Source: Micromonospora chokoriensis
Lineage (GTDB): Bacteria; Actinomycetota; Actinomycetes; Mycobacteriales; Micromonosporaceae
Direction: 5' to 3'
NCBI RefSeq assembly: GCF_900091505.1
Contig: NZ_LT607409.1
Span: 310,001-374,000 of the forward strand
DNA length: 64,000 bases
Shown one piece after another: positions 16,375 through 26,419 of the stretch; position 1 is the first letter of the stretch; each line of letters begins with the position of its first letter. The notes under the pieces are model-generated. The model was not told where the DNA came from. It saw only the letters and a program-made list of their open reading frames with translations, and did not search any database. Position numbers and translations under genes: made by a program.

Positions 16375-17762
16375 CCGGACGCATTCTGCGCATCGAGCTC
16401 CGCCGGTCGGCGGCCCTCGGTGTCGCTCTCCTGTCGCTGGTCATCGGCACGGCGCTGGTGCTCACCTCCACCGAGTTCTACGCCGGGCGGTGGATGCAAC
16501 TGGCGATCACCGCACGGTTGATGCTGATGGTGCTGCTGCCGCTGGCGCTGGCCGGCGGAGCGTTGCTGGGTCGCCGGGACGCCCGTTGCCGGGTCGACGA
16601 GTTGTTCGCCAGCACCGTCCGCCCACGGTGGCAGCGCGTCGGTCCGACCGCCGGCGCTCTCGCCGTCGCGGTGGTGAGCGCGTACCTCCTGATGTTCCTC
16701 CTTGCGGCCGGATGGGTGGTGCGGACGTCGGCGTACTTCCCGGCCAACGCGGTCGTCGTGATCGCCGTCGGCGTTCCGGCGTTGGTCGCCGCGGCCTGGC
16801 TGGGCATGGCCGCCGGTCGGGCCGTGCCCCGCCTGGTCACCGCCCCCGTCCTCGCCGTGCTCGGCTTCGTCCTGGTGGGCCTGGTACCGGAGTGGGTCAT
16901 GATGGCCGACACCGCCTCGACCCTGACCAGGTTCCGGCCGGAACCGTCGGCGGTCCTGCTCGTCCCGATCTTCAGCGGCGGTGTGGACGACTTCCAGACG
17001 GTCACCAACCGGGTCAGCCTGCTCCAGCTGGTGTGGCTGGTGTCCCTCGCCGCAACCGGGCTGCTGCTCCTGGGCGCGGTCCGGCGTCGGGCCATCGCAC
17101 TGGCCGTGCTCCCCGCGGTGCTCGGCGCCGCCGTCACCGTGCCGCTGCTGCCCGTGGGCGGCACCCGCGGCGCGGTCGCCGCCGATCCGGTCGCCGTCGA
17201 GCTGGTCTGCGACAACGACGGCCCGCAGGTCTGCGTGACCCGCGCACACGCCGGGGCCCTGCCCGACATCGTCGGCCCCGCCCGGGAGGCCCTGGCGGTG
17301 ATCGCGGCGAAGCTACCCAACGCACCGGTCCGAGCGGTGGAGACCCAACAGGTCGCCTACTGGGCGCAACTCACACCCGACCTGTCACCGCCCCGGCACC
17401 CCGGCGACACGCTCGTCTTCGAGTCCCCGTCGATCACCCGCACCGGCGGCGCGGACCTGTCCGACGGTTACTTCCGGCCGTTCCTGCTCCGGGCCGCCTG
17501 GCAGCAGGAGTGTGGCGAGGGGTCGGAACGGGACGACGAGCCGCTCGCCCGGATGGTCGCCGCCGCCTGGCTGACCGACCAACCACCGGCCCTGGAGGAC
17601 TGGTGGGACCGGGCGGACGCCGAACGGGCGCAACGCGCCTACCAGGCGCTGGTGAGCCTGCCGCAGGCCGAGCAGCGGCAACGGATGGCAGCGGCACGGG
17701 AGGCAGCGCTGGACTGCCGGCCCGACGCCCTGCTGGCGCTCCTGCCCGAGGACAAGCCGTGA
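16371..17762 (+). CDS. ABC-2-type membrane subunit with large extracytoplasmic domain
   Basis: 463 residues. About six hydrophobic helices lie in the first 260 residues (GRILRIELRRSAALGVALLSLVIG, then several more). A soluble domain of about 190 residues follows, containing Cys residues (VELVCDNDGPQVCV, QQECGEGS, LDCRPD). It probably forms the permease with the next gene and the ATPase; cargo unknown. The GTG overlaps the ATPase stop by four bases. Confidence 0.8.
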   Translation: MTGRILRIELRRSAALGVALLSLVIGTALVLTSTEFYAGRWMQLAITARLMLMVLLPLALAGGALLGRRDARCRVDELFASTVRPRWQRVGPTAGALAVAVVSAYLLMFLLAAGWVVRTSAYFPANAVVVIAVGVPALVAAAWLGMAAGRAVPRLVTAPVLAVLGFVLVGLVPEWVMMADTASTLTRFRPEPSAVLLVPIFSGGVDDFQTVTNRVSLLQLVWLVSLAATGLLLLGAVRRRAIALAVLPAVLGAAVTVPLLPVGGTRGAVAADPVAVELVCDNDGPQVCVTRAHAGALPDIVGPAREALAVIAAKLPNAPVRAVETQQVAYWAQLTPDLSPPRHPGDTLVFESPSITRTGGADLSDGYFRPFLLRAAWQQECGEGSERDDEPLARMVAAAWLTDQPPALEDWWDRADAERAQRAYQALVSLPQAEQRQRMAAAREAALDCRPDALLALLPEDKP

Positions 17763-18373
17763 GATGGCTCCGGCTGTACCTGCGCTCCCGTCGGGTGCCC
17801 CTCGCCCTGGGTGTCGCGACCGCGGTGATCGTGCTGGCGTGGGTGGTGTCGTCGGCCTACACGACCGCGACGACGATCAACGCCCGTACGGCGAGCCTCA
17901 CCATCATGCTGGCGGTGGTCGCGCTCGGGGCCACCCTCAACGGGGCCGACGACGCGCTCGACCGCACCGCGTCGGTCAACTGGCCGCTGCGGCGGGCCGG
18001 GCACCTGCTCCTCGCCGCCGCCGTGGTCACCGCCCTGCTGTCGCTCAGCGCACTCACCGACGTGCGGTACGAGCCGCTCGCCCTCGTGCTGCGCAACACC
18101 GCCGGCCTGCTCGGGCTGACCGCGCTCGGCACCGCCCTGTTCGGCGCCGCCCTGTCCTGGATCGCCCCGCTCACCTGGACCCTCGTCGCGGTCCTGCCGT
18201 TCCTGGGGCCGAGCAGCGACGTGCGGGTCCAGGTCGCCAGTTGGCTGACCCAGCCCGTCGGCACCACGGCTGCCACCGCCTGCGCCACCGTGCTGGCCGT
18301 GACCGGTCTGCTGGCGTACGCGCTACGTGGCGGCCCGCTGCGACCCGCCACCGAGACGGCCCCGGACCGGTGA
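17759..18373 (+). CDS. Second membrane subunit of the ABC operon
   Basis: 204 residues, about six helices beginning RWLRLYLRSRRVPLALGVATAVIVLAWVV. No family recognised with certainty. It starts at GTG 17759, overlapping the previous stop by four bases, and is the last gene of the operon before a strong hairpin. Confidence 0.75.
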   Translation: MRWLRLYLRSRRVPLALGVATAVIVLAWVVSSAYTTATTINARTASLTIMLAVVALGATLNGADDALDRTASVNWPLRRAGHLLLAAAVVTALLSLSALTDVRYEPLALVLRNTAGLLGLTALGTALFGAALSWIAPLTWTLVAVLPFLGPSSDVRVQVASWLTQPVGTTAATACATVLAVTGLLAYALRGGPLRPATETAPDR

Positions 18374-18380
18374 CGGACCC

Positions 18381-18424
18381 GCCGGTGGTCCGGTACGCCG
18401 GTGTCGGCGCACCGGACCACCGGC
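18381..18424. terminator. Strong two-tier hairpin between convergent genes
   Basis: Perfect 14-bp arms gccggtggtccggt and accggaccaccggc. The 16-base loop itself folds as CGCCG-GTGT-CGGCG. It separates the ABC operon from the acyl-CoA dehydrogenase gene. Confidence 0.8.
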
Positions 18425-18435
18425 GGCTACGCGAA

Positions 18436-19605
18436 CTAGACGACGCCGGCCAGCAGCTGCCGGGCCATGACGATGCGCTGCACCTGGTTGGTGCCCTCGT
18501 AGATCTGGGTGATCTTGGCGTCCCGCATCATCCGCTCGACCGGGTAGTCCCGGGTGTAGCCGTAGCCACCGAGCAACTGCACCGCGTCGGTGGTGATCTC
18601 CATGGCGGCGTCCGAGGCGAAGCACTTCGCCGCCGCACCGAAGTAGGTGAGGTCCGCGTCGCCCCGCTCGGACTTGCCGGCCGCCGCGTACGTGAGCTGT
18701 CGGGCCGCCTCCAGCTTCATGCCCATGTCGGCGAGCATGAACTGGATGCCCTGGAACTCGGCGACCGCCTTGCCGAACTGCCGGCGCTCCGTCACGTACC
18801 CCTTGGCGTAGTCGAGCGCGCCCTGCGCGATCCCGACGGCCTGCGCGGCGATGGTGACGCGGGTGTGGTCCAGGGTCTTCATCGCGGTGGCGAAGCCGGT
18901 GCCCTCCGCGCCGATCATCCGGTCGGCGGGGATCCGCACGTTGTCGAGGTAGACCTCGCGGGTCGGCGAGCCCTTGATGCCGAGCTTCTTCTCCGGCGCG
19001 CCGAAGCTCACCCCGGGGTCGGACTTCTCGACCACGAAGGCCGAGATGCCCCGGGACCGCGCGGACGGGTCGGTGACGGCGAAGACGGTGTAGAACTCCG
19101 ACACGCCGGCGTTGGTGATCCAGCGCTTCACACCGTTGAGCACCCAGTGATCCCCGTCACGCACCGCCCGGGTGGTCATCGACGCCGCGTCGCTGCCCGC
19201 CTCCGGCTCGGAGAGGCAGTACGAGAACATGGCCTCACCCGCCGCGACCGGCGTCAGATAGCGGCGCTTGATCTCCTCGGAACCGGACAACAGCAGCGGC
19301 ATCGTGCCGAGCTTGTTCACCGCCGGGATCAGCGAGGAGGAGGCGCAGGCACGGGCGACCTCCTCGATCACGATGGCGGTGGCCAGCGCGTCCGCGCCCG
19401 CCCCGCCGTACTCCTCGGGGATGTGGGGGGCGTGGAAGTCGGCCGCTCGCAGCGCGTCGTAGGACGCCTTGGGGAACTCCCCGGTCTCGTCGGCCTCGCC
19501 GGCGTGCGGGGCCACCTTCGCCGCGCAGACCTCCCGGACCGCCTCCCGGATCGCCTGGTGCTCATCGGGCAACCGGTAGACGTCGAACGACTCCCCTGCG
19601 GCCAT
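18436..19605 (-). CDS. Acyl-CoA dehydrogenase
   Basis: 389-residue FAD-dependent dehydrogenase that oxidises acyl-CoA to the 2-enoyl form. Signatures are [15 protein letters not shown], the WITNAG FAD-binding loop, and the C-terminal [15 protein letters not shown] containing the likely catalytic glutamate. The ATG at 19605 has GGGGAGGGG upstream. Chain-length specificity is not evident. The 250 bases to the divergent dehydrogenase gene hold only promoter-like sequence. Confidence 0.92.
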   Translation of the reverse strand: MAAGESFDVYRLPDEHQAIREAVREVCAAKVAPHAGEADETGEFPKASYDALRAADFHAPHIPEEYGGAGADALATAIVIEEVARACASSSLIPAVNKLGTMPLLLSGSEEIKRRYLTPVAAGEAMFSYCLSEPEAGSDAASMTTRAVRDGDHWVLNGVKRWITNAGVSEFYTVFAVTDPSARSRGISAFVVEKSDPGVSFGAPEKKLGIKGSPTREVYLDNVRIPADRMIGAEGTGFATAMKTLDHTRVTIAAQAVGIAQGALDYAKGYVTERRQFGKAVAEFQGIQFMLADMGMKLEAARQLTYAAAGKSERGDADLTYFGAAAKCFASDAAMEITTDAVQLLGGYGYTRDYPVERMMRDAKITQIYEGTNQVQRIVMARQLLAGVV

Positions 19606-19856
19606 GTCGGCCCCTCCCCTTCACCGCTATCATGCGCAGTCTGTGACGACTCCGGACCGCTGACCGAGCAGACTGAAGACTAGCGACTGCAGTTCAGGAG
19701 ATGTTACCGGCGCGTAGGCATGGGCATGAGGGTGCACCCACGCCGCTGGGCGATGATGGAGGGCAGACAGTTGGCCAACCCTCCGGTGCCACGCCCAGGC
19801 GCCGCAACAGAACGCGACGCGACGACGCGCCGCCAGTGCGAGCGGAGAAGACAGGC

Positions 19857-21284
19857 GTGACGATCCCCTACCCCACCATCCAGCCGACCCCCGCCATCGC
19901 CGCGGTGACACCGCCCTCGGGCGCGCCTCGGCCGCGGGTGACGTTCCTGGGGACCGGCTACCTCGGTGCGACGTACGCCATCTGCTACGCCGAACTGGGC
20001 TACGACGTGCTCGGGTTCGACGTCGACGCGGACAAGATCGCGATGCTGAACGCCGGTCAGGTGCCGATCCACGAGCCCGGCCTGGACGAGCTGCTCCGGC
20101 GCAACCTCGCCGCCGGACGCCTGCGGTTCAGCACCGACATCGCCGAGACCGCCGACTTCGGTGACGTGCACTTCATCTGCGTCGGCACCCCCCAGCGGGC
20201 CGACGGGATGGGCGCCGACCTGTCGTACGTCGAGGCGTCGGTCACCGGCCTCGCGCAGCACCTGACCCGCAAGGCCCTGATCGTCGGCAAGTCCACCGTG
20301 CCGGTCGGCACGGCCGAGTGGGTGGAGCAGCTCGTCGGCAAGCACACCCCCGACGACCTCGGTGTCGAGGTGGCGTGGAGCCCCGAGTTCCTCCAGGAGG
20401 GCTTCGCCGTCGACGACGTCCTGCGCCCCAACCGGATCGTGGTGGGCGTGAAGAGCGAGTGGGCGAACGGCATGCTCTACGCCGCGCACAAGGGCGTGTT
20501 CGACCTGGCCGCCACCGAGGACCGCGAGGTGCCCCTGGTGGTCACCGACTTCGCCACCGCCGAGCTGGTCAAGGTCGCCGCGAACGCCTTCCTGGCCACC
20601 AAGATCTCCTTCATCAACGCCATGGCCGAGGTCTGCGAGGCGTCCGGCGGCGACGTCACCCAACTGGCCCGCGCGATCGGCTACGACCCGCGCATCGGCA
20701 ACCGGTTCCTCCAGGCCGGCCTCGGCTTCGGCGGTGCCTGCCTGCCGAAGGACATCCGGGCGTTCCAGGCCCGGGCCCAGGAGTTGGGCGCCGGCGAGGC
20801 GCTGCGTTTCCTGCACGAGGTCGACCTGATCAACCTGCGCCGTCGTACCCGGGTGCTGAACGTCGCAGCGGATCTGCTCGGCCGCCGCTCCGGGCCGGCC
20901 GGCCCGGACCTCTCCGGCACCCGGATCGCCGTGCTCGGCGCCACCTTCAAGCCCAACACCGACGACGTCCGCGACGCCCCGGCGCTCGCCGTCGCCGCGC
21001 TGCTGCACAAGGCCGGCGCCGACGTGCACGTGTACGACCCGCAGGGCGCCGACAACGCCCGCCGCGCGGTCCCCGAGCTGACCTACGAGAGCGGCATCAA
21101 CGAGGCGGTCACCGGCGCCGACCTGGTCTGCGTCCTCACCGAGTGGGCCGACTTCCGCAACGCCGACCCGGTCGCCCTCGGCGAACTGGTCAACGGGCGC
21201 AAGGTGGTCGACGGCCGCAACTGTCTGGATTCGGCACTGTGGACCCAGGCCGGCTGGGAGTACCGGGGCATGGGTCGCCCCTGA
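19857..21284 (+). CDS. UDP-glucose 6-dehydrogenase
   Basis: 475 residues. Oxidises UDP-glucose to UDP-glucuronate for polysaccharide synthesis. It has an N-terminal Rossmann loop (FLGTGYLGATYA), KSTVPVGTAEWVE, the catalytic cysteine in GFGGACLPKDIRAF, and a C-terminal UDP-binding domain with GATFKPNTDDVRDAPAL. The GTG at 19857 with GGAG/AGG upstream is preferred to in-frame extensions from 19701. A hairpin with a T-rich tail follows. Confidence 0.92.
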   Translation: MTIPYPTIQPTPAIAAVTPPSGAPRPRVTFLGTGYLGATYAICYAELGYDVLGFDVDADKIAMLNAGQVPIHEPGLDELLRRNLAAGRLRFSTDIAETADFGDVHFICVGTPQRADGMGADLSYVEASVTGLAQHLTRKALIVGKSTVPVGTAEWVEQLVGKHTPDDLGVEVAWSPEFLQEGFAVDDVLRPNRIVVGVKSEWANGMLYAAHKGVFDLAATEDREVPLVVTDFATAELVKVAANAFLATKISFINAMAEVCEASGGDVTQLARAIGYDPRIGNRFLQAGLGFGGACLPKDIRAFQARAQELGAGEALRFLHEVDLINLRRRTRVLNVAADLLGRRSGPAGPDLSGTRIAVLGATFKPNTDDVRDAPALAVAALLHKAGADVHVYDPQGADNARRAVPELTYESGINEAVTGADLVCVLTEWADFRNADPVALGELVNGRKVVDGRNCLDSALWTQAGWEYRGMGRP

Positions 21285-21298
21285 TCGAACGCCCGCCA

Positions 21299-21335
21299 AC
21301 CGGCCGGCCACCGAGCATCTCGGGGGCCGGCCGGT
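21299..21335 (+). terminator. Intrinsic terminator
   Basis: Perfect 11-bp arms accggccggcc and ggccggccggt; the loop folds again as CCGAG-CAT-CTCGG. It is followed by the T-rich tgtcgttgtttg. Confidence 0.8.
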
Positions 21336-21434
21336 GTCGTTGTTTGCCCCGGACCCGCCGACAAGAGTCGAAATCCGCGCCAGCTTTGGGCATGCTGCGA
21401 CAGTGGGAGTCCACAGTGCGGGTGGAGGGGTGTC

Positions 21435-24400
21435 GTGGCGACCTTTCAATGCTCCTCGTGCGGCCGGGAGATCAAGCCGGCCGTCCGATGCCCGCACTGT
21501 GGGGCGGACCAGCCACAGTGGGTCGAACACCTGGCGGACATCGAGCGATCCATCGCGGAGATGAAGGCGCGCGACGCCGCCATCGCCCGTGAGCAACGGC
21601 AGATCGCCGCCAAGATGCAGGCCGCGCTCTTCCAGCGGGACATCCTCGCCCACGCCGGCGAGGAACGGGTCAAGCAGGCCACCCGACCCCGTCGGGTGCT
21701 GCGCCGCCGCCCCGGCCGGCGGCCACCGACCGCCACCACCGGCGCGCCTCCCCGGGTGCCCCGCCAGAACACCCCGCCGGCTCCGGAGGACCCGCCACCG
21801 CCGCCCCGCTGGCTCGACGCGGACGACCCCGAGCACCCGCCGGAGGCCTCGTCGCGCGAGGTGCAGAACATCCCCCTCGGGCTGGGTGCGCTGCTGCTCG
21901 GCGTGGCCGCGGTGGTCTTCGCCGCCGTGGCGACCAGCTCGATGGACGCGGTGGCCCGGCTCGGCATCCTGCTCCTGGCCACCGTGCTGATGCTCCTCGC
22001 ACCGCCGGTGCTGGCCCGGCGCGGGCTCACCTCGACCGCCGAAACCATCGCCGCGGTCGGCCTTCTCCTCGTGCCACTCGCCGGTAACGCCCTCTGGGCG
22101 GTGGACCGGATCGGCACCGGCGGCGTCTCCGCCACCGTCTTCAGCGGGGTGATCTTCGCGGTCACGGCGGGCGTCGCATTCGGGTACGCCGGCTGGACGG
22201 GCCTGCGCGCGCCCCGCTTCGCCACAGTGCTCGCCGCACAGCCGGTGCTGCCGCTGCTCGCGTACGAGCGGATCACCGGCCCGGGCGGCTGGGCGCTGGT
22301 GCTGGCCCTGGTCGCCCTCGTCGACCTCTGGCTGGCCCGCTCCGGCGTGGTGATGGAACGCCCCGTCCGGCAGGACCTGCCACTGCCGGACGCCTCGTCG
22401 CCGCCCCGTCGACGCAGCGCCGAGAGCCGACCGGAGGGCGACCCGGAGGAGGCCGCCGAGCTGATCGACGCCGACGCGGGCTCCGCCGACCCGCCGCCCG
22501 CCCGCCCGGTGCCCGGGCTGCGCGAGCTGACCTGGCTGCTGCACGCGGTGGCGGTCGCCGTCGCTCTGGCGTACGCGGTCACCGCCCTGCTGCGGGCGCA
22601 GACCGTGCCGACGGCCACCGGTGCCGGGGCGGTGCTGCTGCTGGCCGCCGCGGTCGGGCTGGCCGGCGCGCTGGTGCTGCGTCGACCGCCGTTGCCCGAC
22701 GTCGCGGCCGGCATCGTCACCCTGGCGGTGATCGGTGCGCTCAGCCGAATCGTCTCGGTGGCGCTGCCCGGCCAGGCGCTGCTGCTGATCGCGTTGGTCA
22801 TCACGGTGACCGGGCTGGCGGTCCGCGCGGTCCCCGAGGCCGCCCGCCGTGGCCCGCAGATCGCCTCGGCGGTGGCGTTGACGGTCAGTGGCCTGGTGGT
22901 CGCCGGTGGCGCACTTCGCGCCGGGGTCGCACCGGTCCGGGCTGCGCTGCCCGCCTGGGGCGCCGACCTCGACCGTTACCCGGCCGAACTGGCGGCGGCG
23001 GTCGGACCGACAACCTGGCAGCTCGCGGGTGCCGCGTTCCTACTCACCATCGCTGCGGTGCTGGCACTGCCCCCGGAGATCCGCCGCGAGTTCGCGGTCG
23101 CCGGCGCGGCCCTGACCGCGCTCGCCGTCCCTGCCTCGTTGGATCTCGGGTGGGCGGCGGCCCCCTGGCCGATGGTGATCACCTCGATCGGCATCGGTGT
23201 CGTCGGGCTCTCCGCCCGCACCGACCGCGCCGCGGTGGCACACGCCGCCGGCGCGGCGGTGGTGGGCCTCTTCGGTGCCGGTGCCAGCCTCAGCCGCCCC
23301 ACCCTCACCGCCGCCGTCCTGCTCACCCTGTTCGTGGCCGGCACCCTGGTCGCGTTGGCACCCCGGATCCGGATCGCCTCCGCGGCCTCCGACACCGTCA
23401 CCGCCTGGGCCGCCGGTGGTGCCGCGTTCGCGTTGCCCGGGGCGGTGGCCGCGTTCGTGACCGCCACCATGCCGGTCGACCCGACTCCCACCCCGGCGAG
23501 TCTCCGGGAGGTGACCGTCCCGGTCCTGGCGGCCAGCTTCCTGGCCGTCTGTGTGACTCTCGGCTACGCCGCCATCGTCCAGGTCTCCCAGCGTCGCATC
23601 CCCGCGCCGCTGTCGGTCGGCACCGGGCTGGGCGCGCTGCTCGTCACCGCCGCCGCGTTCGGCGCGCCCGGCGCCACCGTCGCCGACGCCTGGGTCGGCG
23701 CGCTCCTGCTGGTCGCGGCGGTGCTGCTCTTCCTGGCCCCCTCCATCGACGCCGGCCGTCGCGCCGACCTCACCCTCGACGGCTCCGACCTGGCCGCCGC
23801 CGCGGTCACCACCGCCCTGGTCGCCACACTGGTGCGGATCGGCGCGGTGCTCGCACCGGGTGGGCAGTTGGCGGTGGCCGCCGCCCTCGTCCTGGTCGTC
23901 GCTGTCGGCGCGCGCAGCATGCCGGAGGAGTGGCGACGGGGGCCGATCCTCGGCCTCGCCGTCGGTGGCCTCCTCATCGGCGTACTCGCCGGCTGGTCCG
24001 CGGTGCGCGGCGGGGTCGGCGTGCTCGCCACCCCCGGTCCGATCTGGGCGGGCGACCTGAGTGGCTGGCCCGCCGCGCCCGTCGGCGGCTCCACCTGGCA
24101 GGCGCCCGTCGCGTTGGCGTTGTTGGCCCTCGCCGCCGGCATCCTGCTCCCGCCACCCTGGCGTTGGGACGCGTCCGGCGCGGCGGCGGTGCTCGCCACG
24201 ATCGGCGCGCCCGCCGCGTTCGACCTGGCCTGGTGGTCGCCGGTCCTGGTCGGCGGCATGGTCGCCACCGTGTTCGGGATCGCCGCGGTCGCCACCGAGG
24301 AGGCCCGCGCCGGGCTGTCCCGGGCCACGGTGGCCGGCGTGATCGCGTTGCACGCCGCCGGAGCCGGCCTGGTCCGGCCGTGGACCACGGCGTTGGCCCT

Positions 24401-26321
24401 GGGCAGCATCGCGCTCATCGGGGTGGTGGTGGCCACGCTGGCCCGCGTCCTGGCCGGTCCGCAGGTGACCGACATCGACACCGAGGGGATGCCACCGCAC
24501 CTGGCACAGATCGGTGGTGCGGCCCTCGGCGCGGCGCTGCTGGCCCTACCCGGTGCGGTGGCGGCGCTGGCCGCCGAGTTCGGACACTCGGCGCAGGTGG
24601 TGCTGACCGCGGCGCTGGCCGCGTCCAGCCTCGGACTGGCCGCCGTGGCGGCGGTCCGTCGGGAGGTACCGCAGTATCTGCCCTGGGTCAGCGCCGCCGT
24701 GGTCGGCGGAGCCACCATCAGCGCCCTCGCCGCCATCCCCACCGGCCTCGCCGCAGGTGTCTACGCGGCCGCCGCGGCACTGCTCGGCGTGCTGGCCGAG
24801 CTGATCCGGTCGGCCACCGTGCCGCCCACCGGTGCCGCCCAACCGGTCCGGCGCTGGGCGGTACGCCTCGACGGGGCCCTACGCCGGCTGCCGGACGACC
24901 CGGAACGACGACGGTGGCGGTTCAACCCGGCAGCCGGTGCGCTGGCCGCGGCGGCCCTTCCGACCGCCCTGGCCCTCGCCTCGATCGCCCCCGCGCTGGT
25001 GGCCGCGCTGGTCGAACCGCACCGCACACTGACCCGGATCTGGGACGGCCCGCCGCCGGAGCTGCTCACCCCGCCCCCGGACGTGGTCGACCCCACCCAC
25101 GTGCTGACCGCGCTGTTGCTCACCGCGACCGCCGCGCTCGCGGCCACCGGTTTCAGCGGTGGACGACGCTCCCGGGCCGTGCCGGTGGTGCTGCCCGGGG
25201 CCGCCGTCACGCTGTTGATCACGCCGATCGCGTTGGGCAGCGGCTGGCCGGCGAGCACCCTCGCCGCGCTCTCCGTCTTCACCATCGCGATGCTCGGCCT
25301 CGCGTTGACCCCACCGCCGCCGCTGGCCGAACGGGCCCGCTCGCTGCGGCTGGCCCGGGTCCTAGTGTTCGTCATCGGGTTGGCCGCCGGTGGCGCCGGG
25401 CTCGCCGGGAGCCTCGCCGCCCGGGAGCTCACAGTGTTCACCCTCGGTGGGGCGGTCGGCGTGGGTGTGGTGGCCGCCCTGTTCGGCACCACCCAGCGGG
25501 CCCGCATCCTCGGTTGGCTCTTCGCGTCGCTGATGGCGCAGCTCTTCGTGCTCACCGCCGGTCTGGTCGCCGGGCTGGCCCCGGTCTGGTCCGCGTTCGG
25601 GGTGCTCGCGGTCGGGGCCGTCCTCCAGGTGTTCGCGGCGGTCCTGCCCCGGCTGCGGCAACCCGAGGCGCAGCGGGAAGCCTCCACCGTGCAGTGGAGC
25701 GGCTACGCCGCCGCGCTCATCGCCCTGGCCCTCGCCTTCGACTCGCCCCGACACATCGCCGCCCTGCTGGCGGCCTGGGGCGCGGTCCTCGGCGTGGCAG
25801 CGACCCGGCCCGGTCGCCGGCCGGTGGAACGCCGGATCCTGTTCTGGGCGGTGGTGGTCTGCGAGATCACCGCCTGGTGGATCCTGATGCGGGTGGCCGA
25901 CGTCGCGCTGCCCGAGGCGTACACGTTGCCGTTCGCCGCGCTGGCCCTGCTCGTCGGAGTCCTCGAACTGCGTCACCGACCGGATCTGAGCAGCTGGGTG
26001 GCGTACGGGCCGGCGCTGGTCACCGCCTTCGTGCCGACCCTGGCCATCGTCCTGGCCACCGAGTCCAGCACTCTGCGGCAGATGCTGTTGCTGCTCGGCG
26101 CGGTCGCGGTGCTGATCTTCGGCTCGTCCACAAGGCAGCAGGCCCCGGTAATCGTCGGCGCGTCGGTCACCGCGATCACGGCGATCCACGCGTTGATCAG
26201 CCTCGGACCCTGGCTGGCGCTCATCCCGGTCGGCATCCTGCTGCTCGTGCTCGGGGCGAGCAACGAGCGCCGCCGCCGCGCCCAGGAACGCCTACAGACA
26301 GCACTCCGCGGCATGAGATGA
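21435..26321 (+). CDS. Giant polytopic membrane protein with zinc-ribbon N-terminus (SCO7613-like)
   Basis: 1628 residues, the longest gene here. Residues 6-22 form a zinc ribbon (CSSCGREIKPAVRCPHC, two CxxC knuckles). A charged helical stretch (LADIERSIAEMKARDAAIAREQ) and a Pro/Arg-rich linker follow. The remaining 1480 residues are an almost continuous run of hydrophobic helices, several dozen, with internal similarity (for example two copies of a TWQ segment near residues 535 and 890). The pattern resembles actinobacterial proteins named for an SCO7613 C-terminal domain; function unknown. The GTG start has GGAGGGG at the right distance. It ends at a long hairpin facing purE. Confidence 0.8.
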   Translation: MATFQCSSCGREIKPAVRCPHCGADQPQWVEHLADIERSIAEMKARDAAIAREQRQIAAKMQAALFQRDILAHAGEERVKQATRPRRVLRRRPGRRPPTATTGAPPRVPRQNTPPAPEDPPPPPRWLDADDPEHPPEASSREVQNIPLGLGALLLGVAAVVFAAVATSSMDAVARLGILLLATVLMLLAPPVLARRGLTSTAETIAAVGLLLVPLAGNALWAVDRIGTGGVSATVFSGVIFAVTAGVAFGYAGWTGLRAPRFATVLAAQPVLPLLAYERITGPGGWALVLALVALVDLWLARSGVVMERPVRQDLPLPDASSPPRRRSAESRPEGDPEEAAELIDADAGSADPPPARPVPGLRELTWLLHAVAVAVALAYAVTALLRAQTVPTATGAGAVLLLAAAVGLAGALVLRRPPLPDVAAGIVTLAVIGALSRIVSVALPGQALLLIALVITVTGLAVRAVPEAARRGPQIASAVALTVSGLVVAGGALRAGVAPVRAALPAWGADLDRYPAELAAAVGPTTWQLAGAAFLLTIAAVLALPPEIRREFAVAGAALTALAVPASLDLGWAAAPWPMVITSIGIGVVGLSARTDRAAVAHAAGAAVVGLFGAGASLSRPTLTAAVLLTLFVAGTLVALAPRIRIASAASDTVTAWAAGGAAFALPGAVAAFVTATMPVDPTPTPASLREVTVPVLAASFLAVCVTLGYAAIVQVSQRRIPAPLSVGTGLGALLVTAAAFGAPGATVADAWVGALLLVAAVLLFLAPSIDAGRRADLTLDGSDLAAAAVTTALVATLVRIGAVLAPGGQLAVAAALVLVVAVGARSMPEEWRRGPILGLAVGGLLIGVLAGWSAVRGGVGVLATPGPIWAGDLSGWPAAPVGGSTWQAPVALALLALAAGILLPPPWRWDASGAAAVLATIGAPAAFDLAWWSPVLVGGMVATVFGIAAVATEEARAGLSRATVAGVIALHAAGAGLVRPWTTALALGSIALIGVVVATLARVLAGPQVTDIDTEGMPPHLAQIGGAALGAALLALPGAVAALAAEFGHSAQVVLTAALAASSLGLAAVAAVRREVPQYLPWVSAAVVGGATISALAAIPTGLAAGVYAAAAALLGVLAELIRSATVPPTGAAQPVRRWAVRLDGALRRLPDDPERRRWRFNPAAGALAAAALPTALALASIAPALVAALVEPHRTLTRIWDGPPPELLTPPPDVVDPTHVLTALLLTATAALAATGFSGGRRSRAVPVVLPGAAVTLLITPIALGSGWPASTLAALSVFTIAMLGLALTPPPPLAERARSLRLARVLVFVIGLAAGGAGLAGSLAARELTVFTLGGAVGVGVVAALFGTTQRARILGWLFASLMAQLFVLTAGLVAGLAPVWSAFGVLAVGAVLQVFAAVLPRLRQPEAQREASTVQWSGYAAALIALALAFDSPRHIAALLAAWGAVLGVAATRPGRRPVERRILFWAVVVCEITAWWILMRVADVALPEAYTLPFAALALLVGVLELRHRPDLSSWVAYGPALVTAFVPTLAIVLATESSTLRQMLLLLGAVAVLIFGSSTRQQAPVIVGASVTAITAIHALISLGPWLALIPVGILLLVLGASNERRRRAQERLQTALRGMR

Positions 26322-26334
26322 AACGCCTAGCCCC

Positions 26335-26410
26335 CGTCGATCATGGAGTTGTGGTGGGGACGAAGAACCGCAAGCGACTCTTTTCGGGCACCACAAGTCC
26401 ATGATCGACG
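26335..26410. terminator. Dispersed 22-bp-arm hairpin, copy 1
   Basis: 22-base arms (26335-26356, 26389-26410) with one mismatch and a 32-base loop, between convergent genes. The arm starts cgtcgatcatggagttgtgg and is the same as in the element at 55211-55287. Confidence 0.75.
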
Positions 26411-26419
26411 CCCTTGGAC

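Noticed and set aside
19704..22544. 946-residue minus-strand open frame
   Set aside because: Antisense to UDP-glucose dehydrogenase and the giant membrane gene, both with clear motifs.
23150..26404. 1084-residue frame overlapping the giant membrane gene
   Set aside because: Arg/Gly/Pro-rich shadow in the same strand; no hydrophobic helices or motifs.
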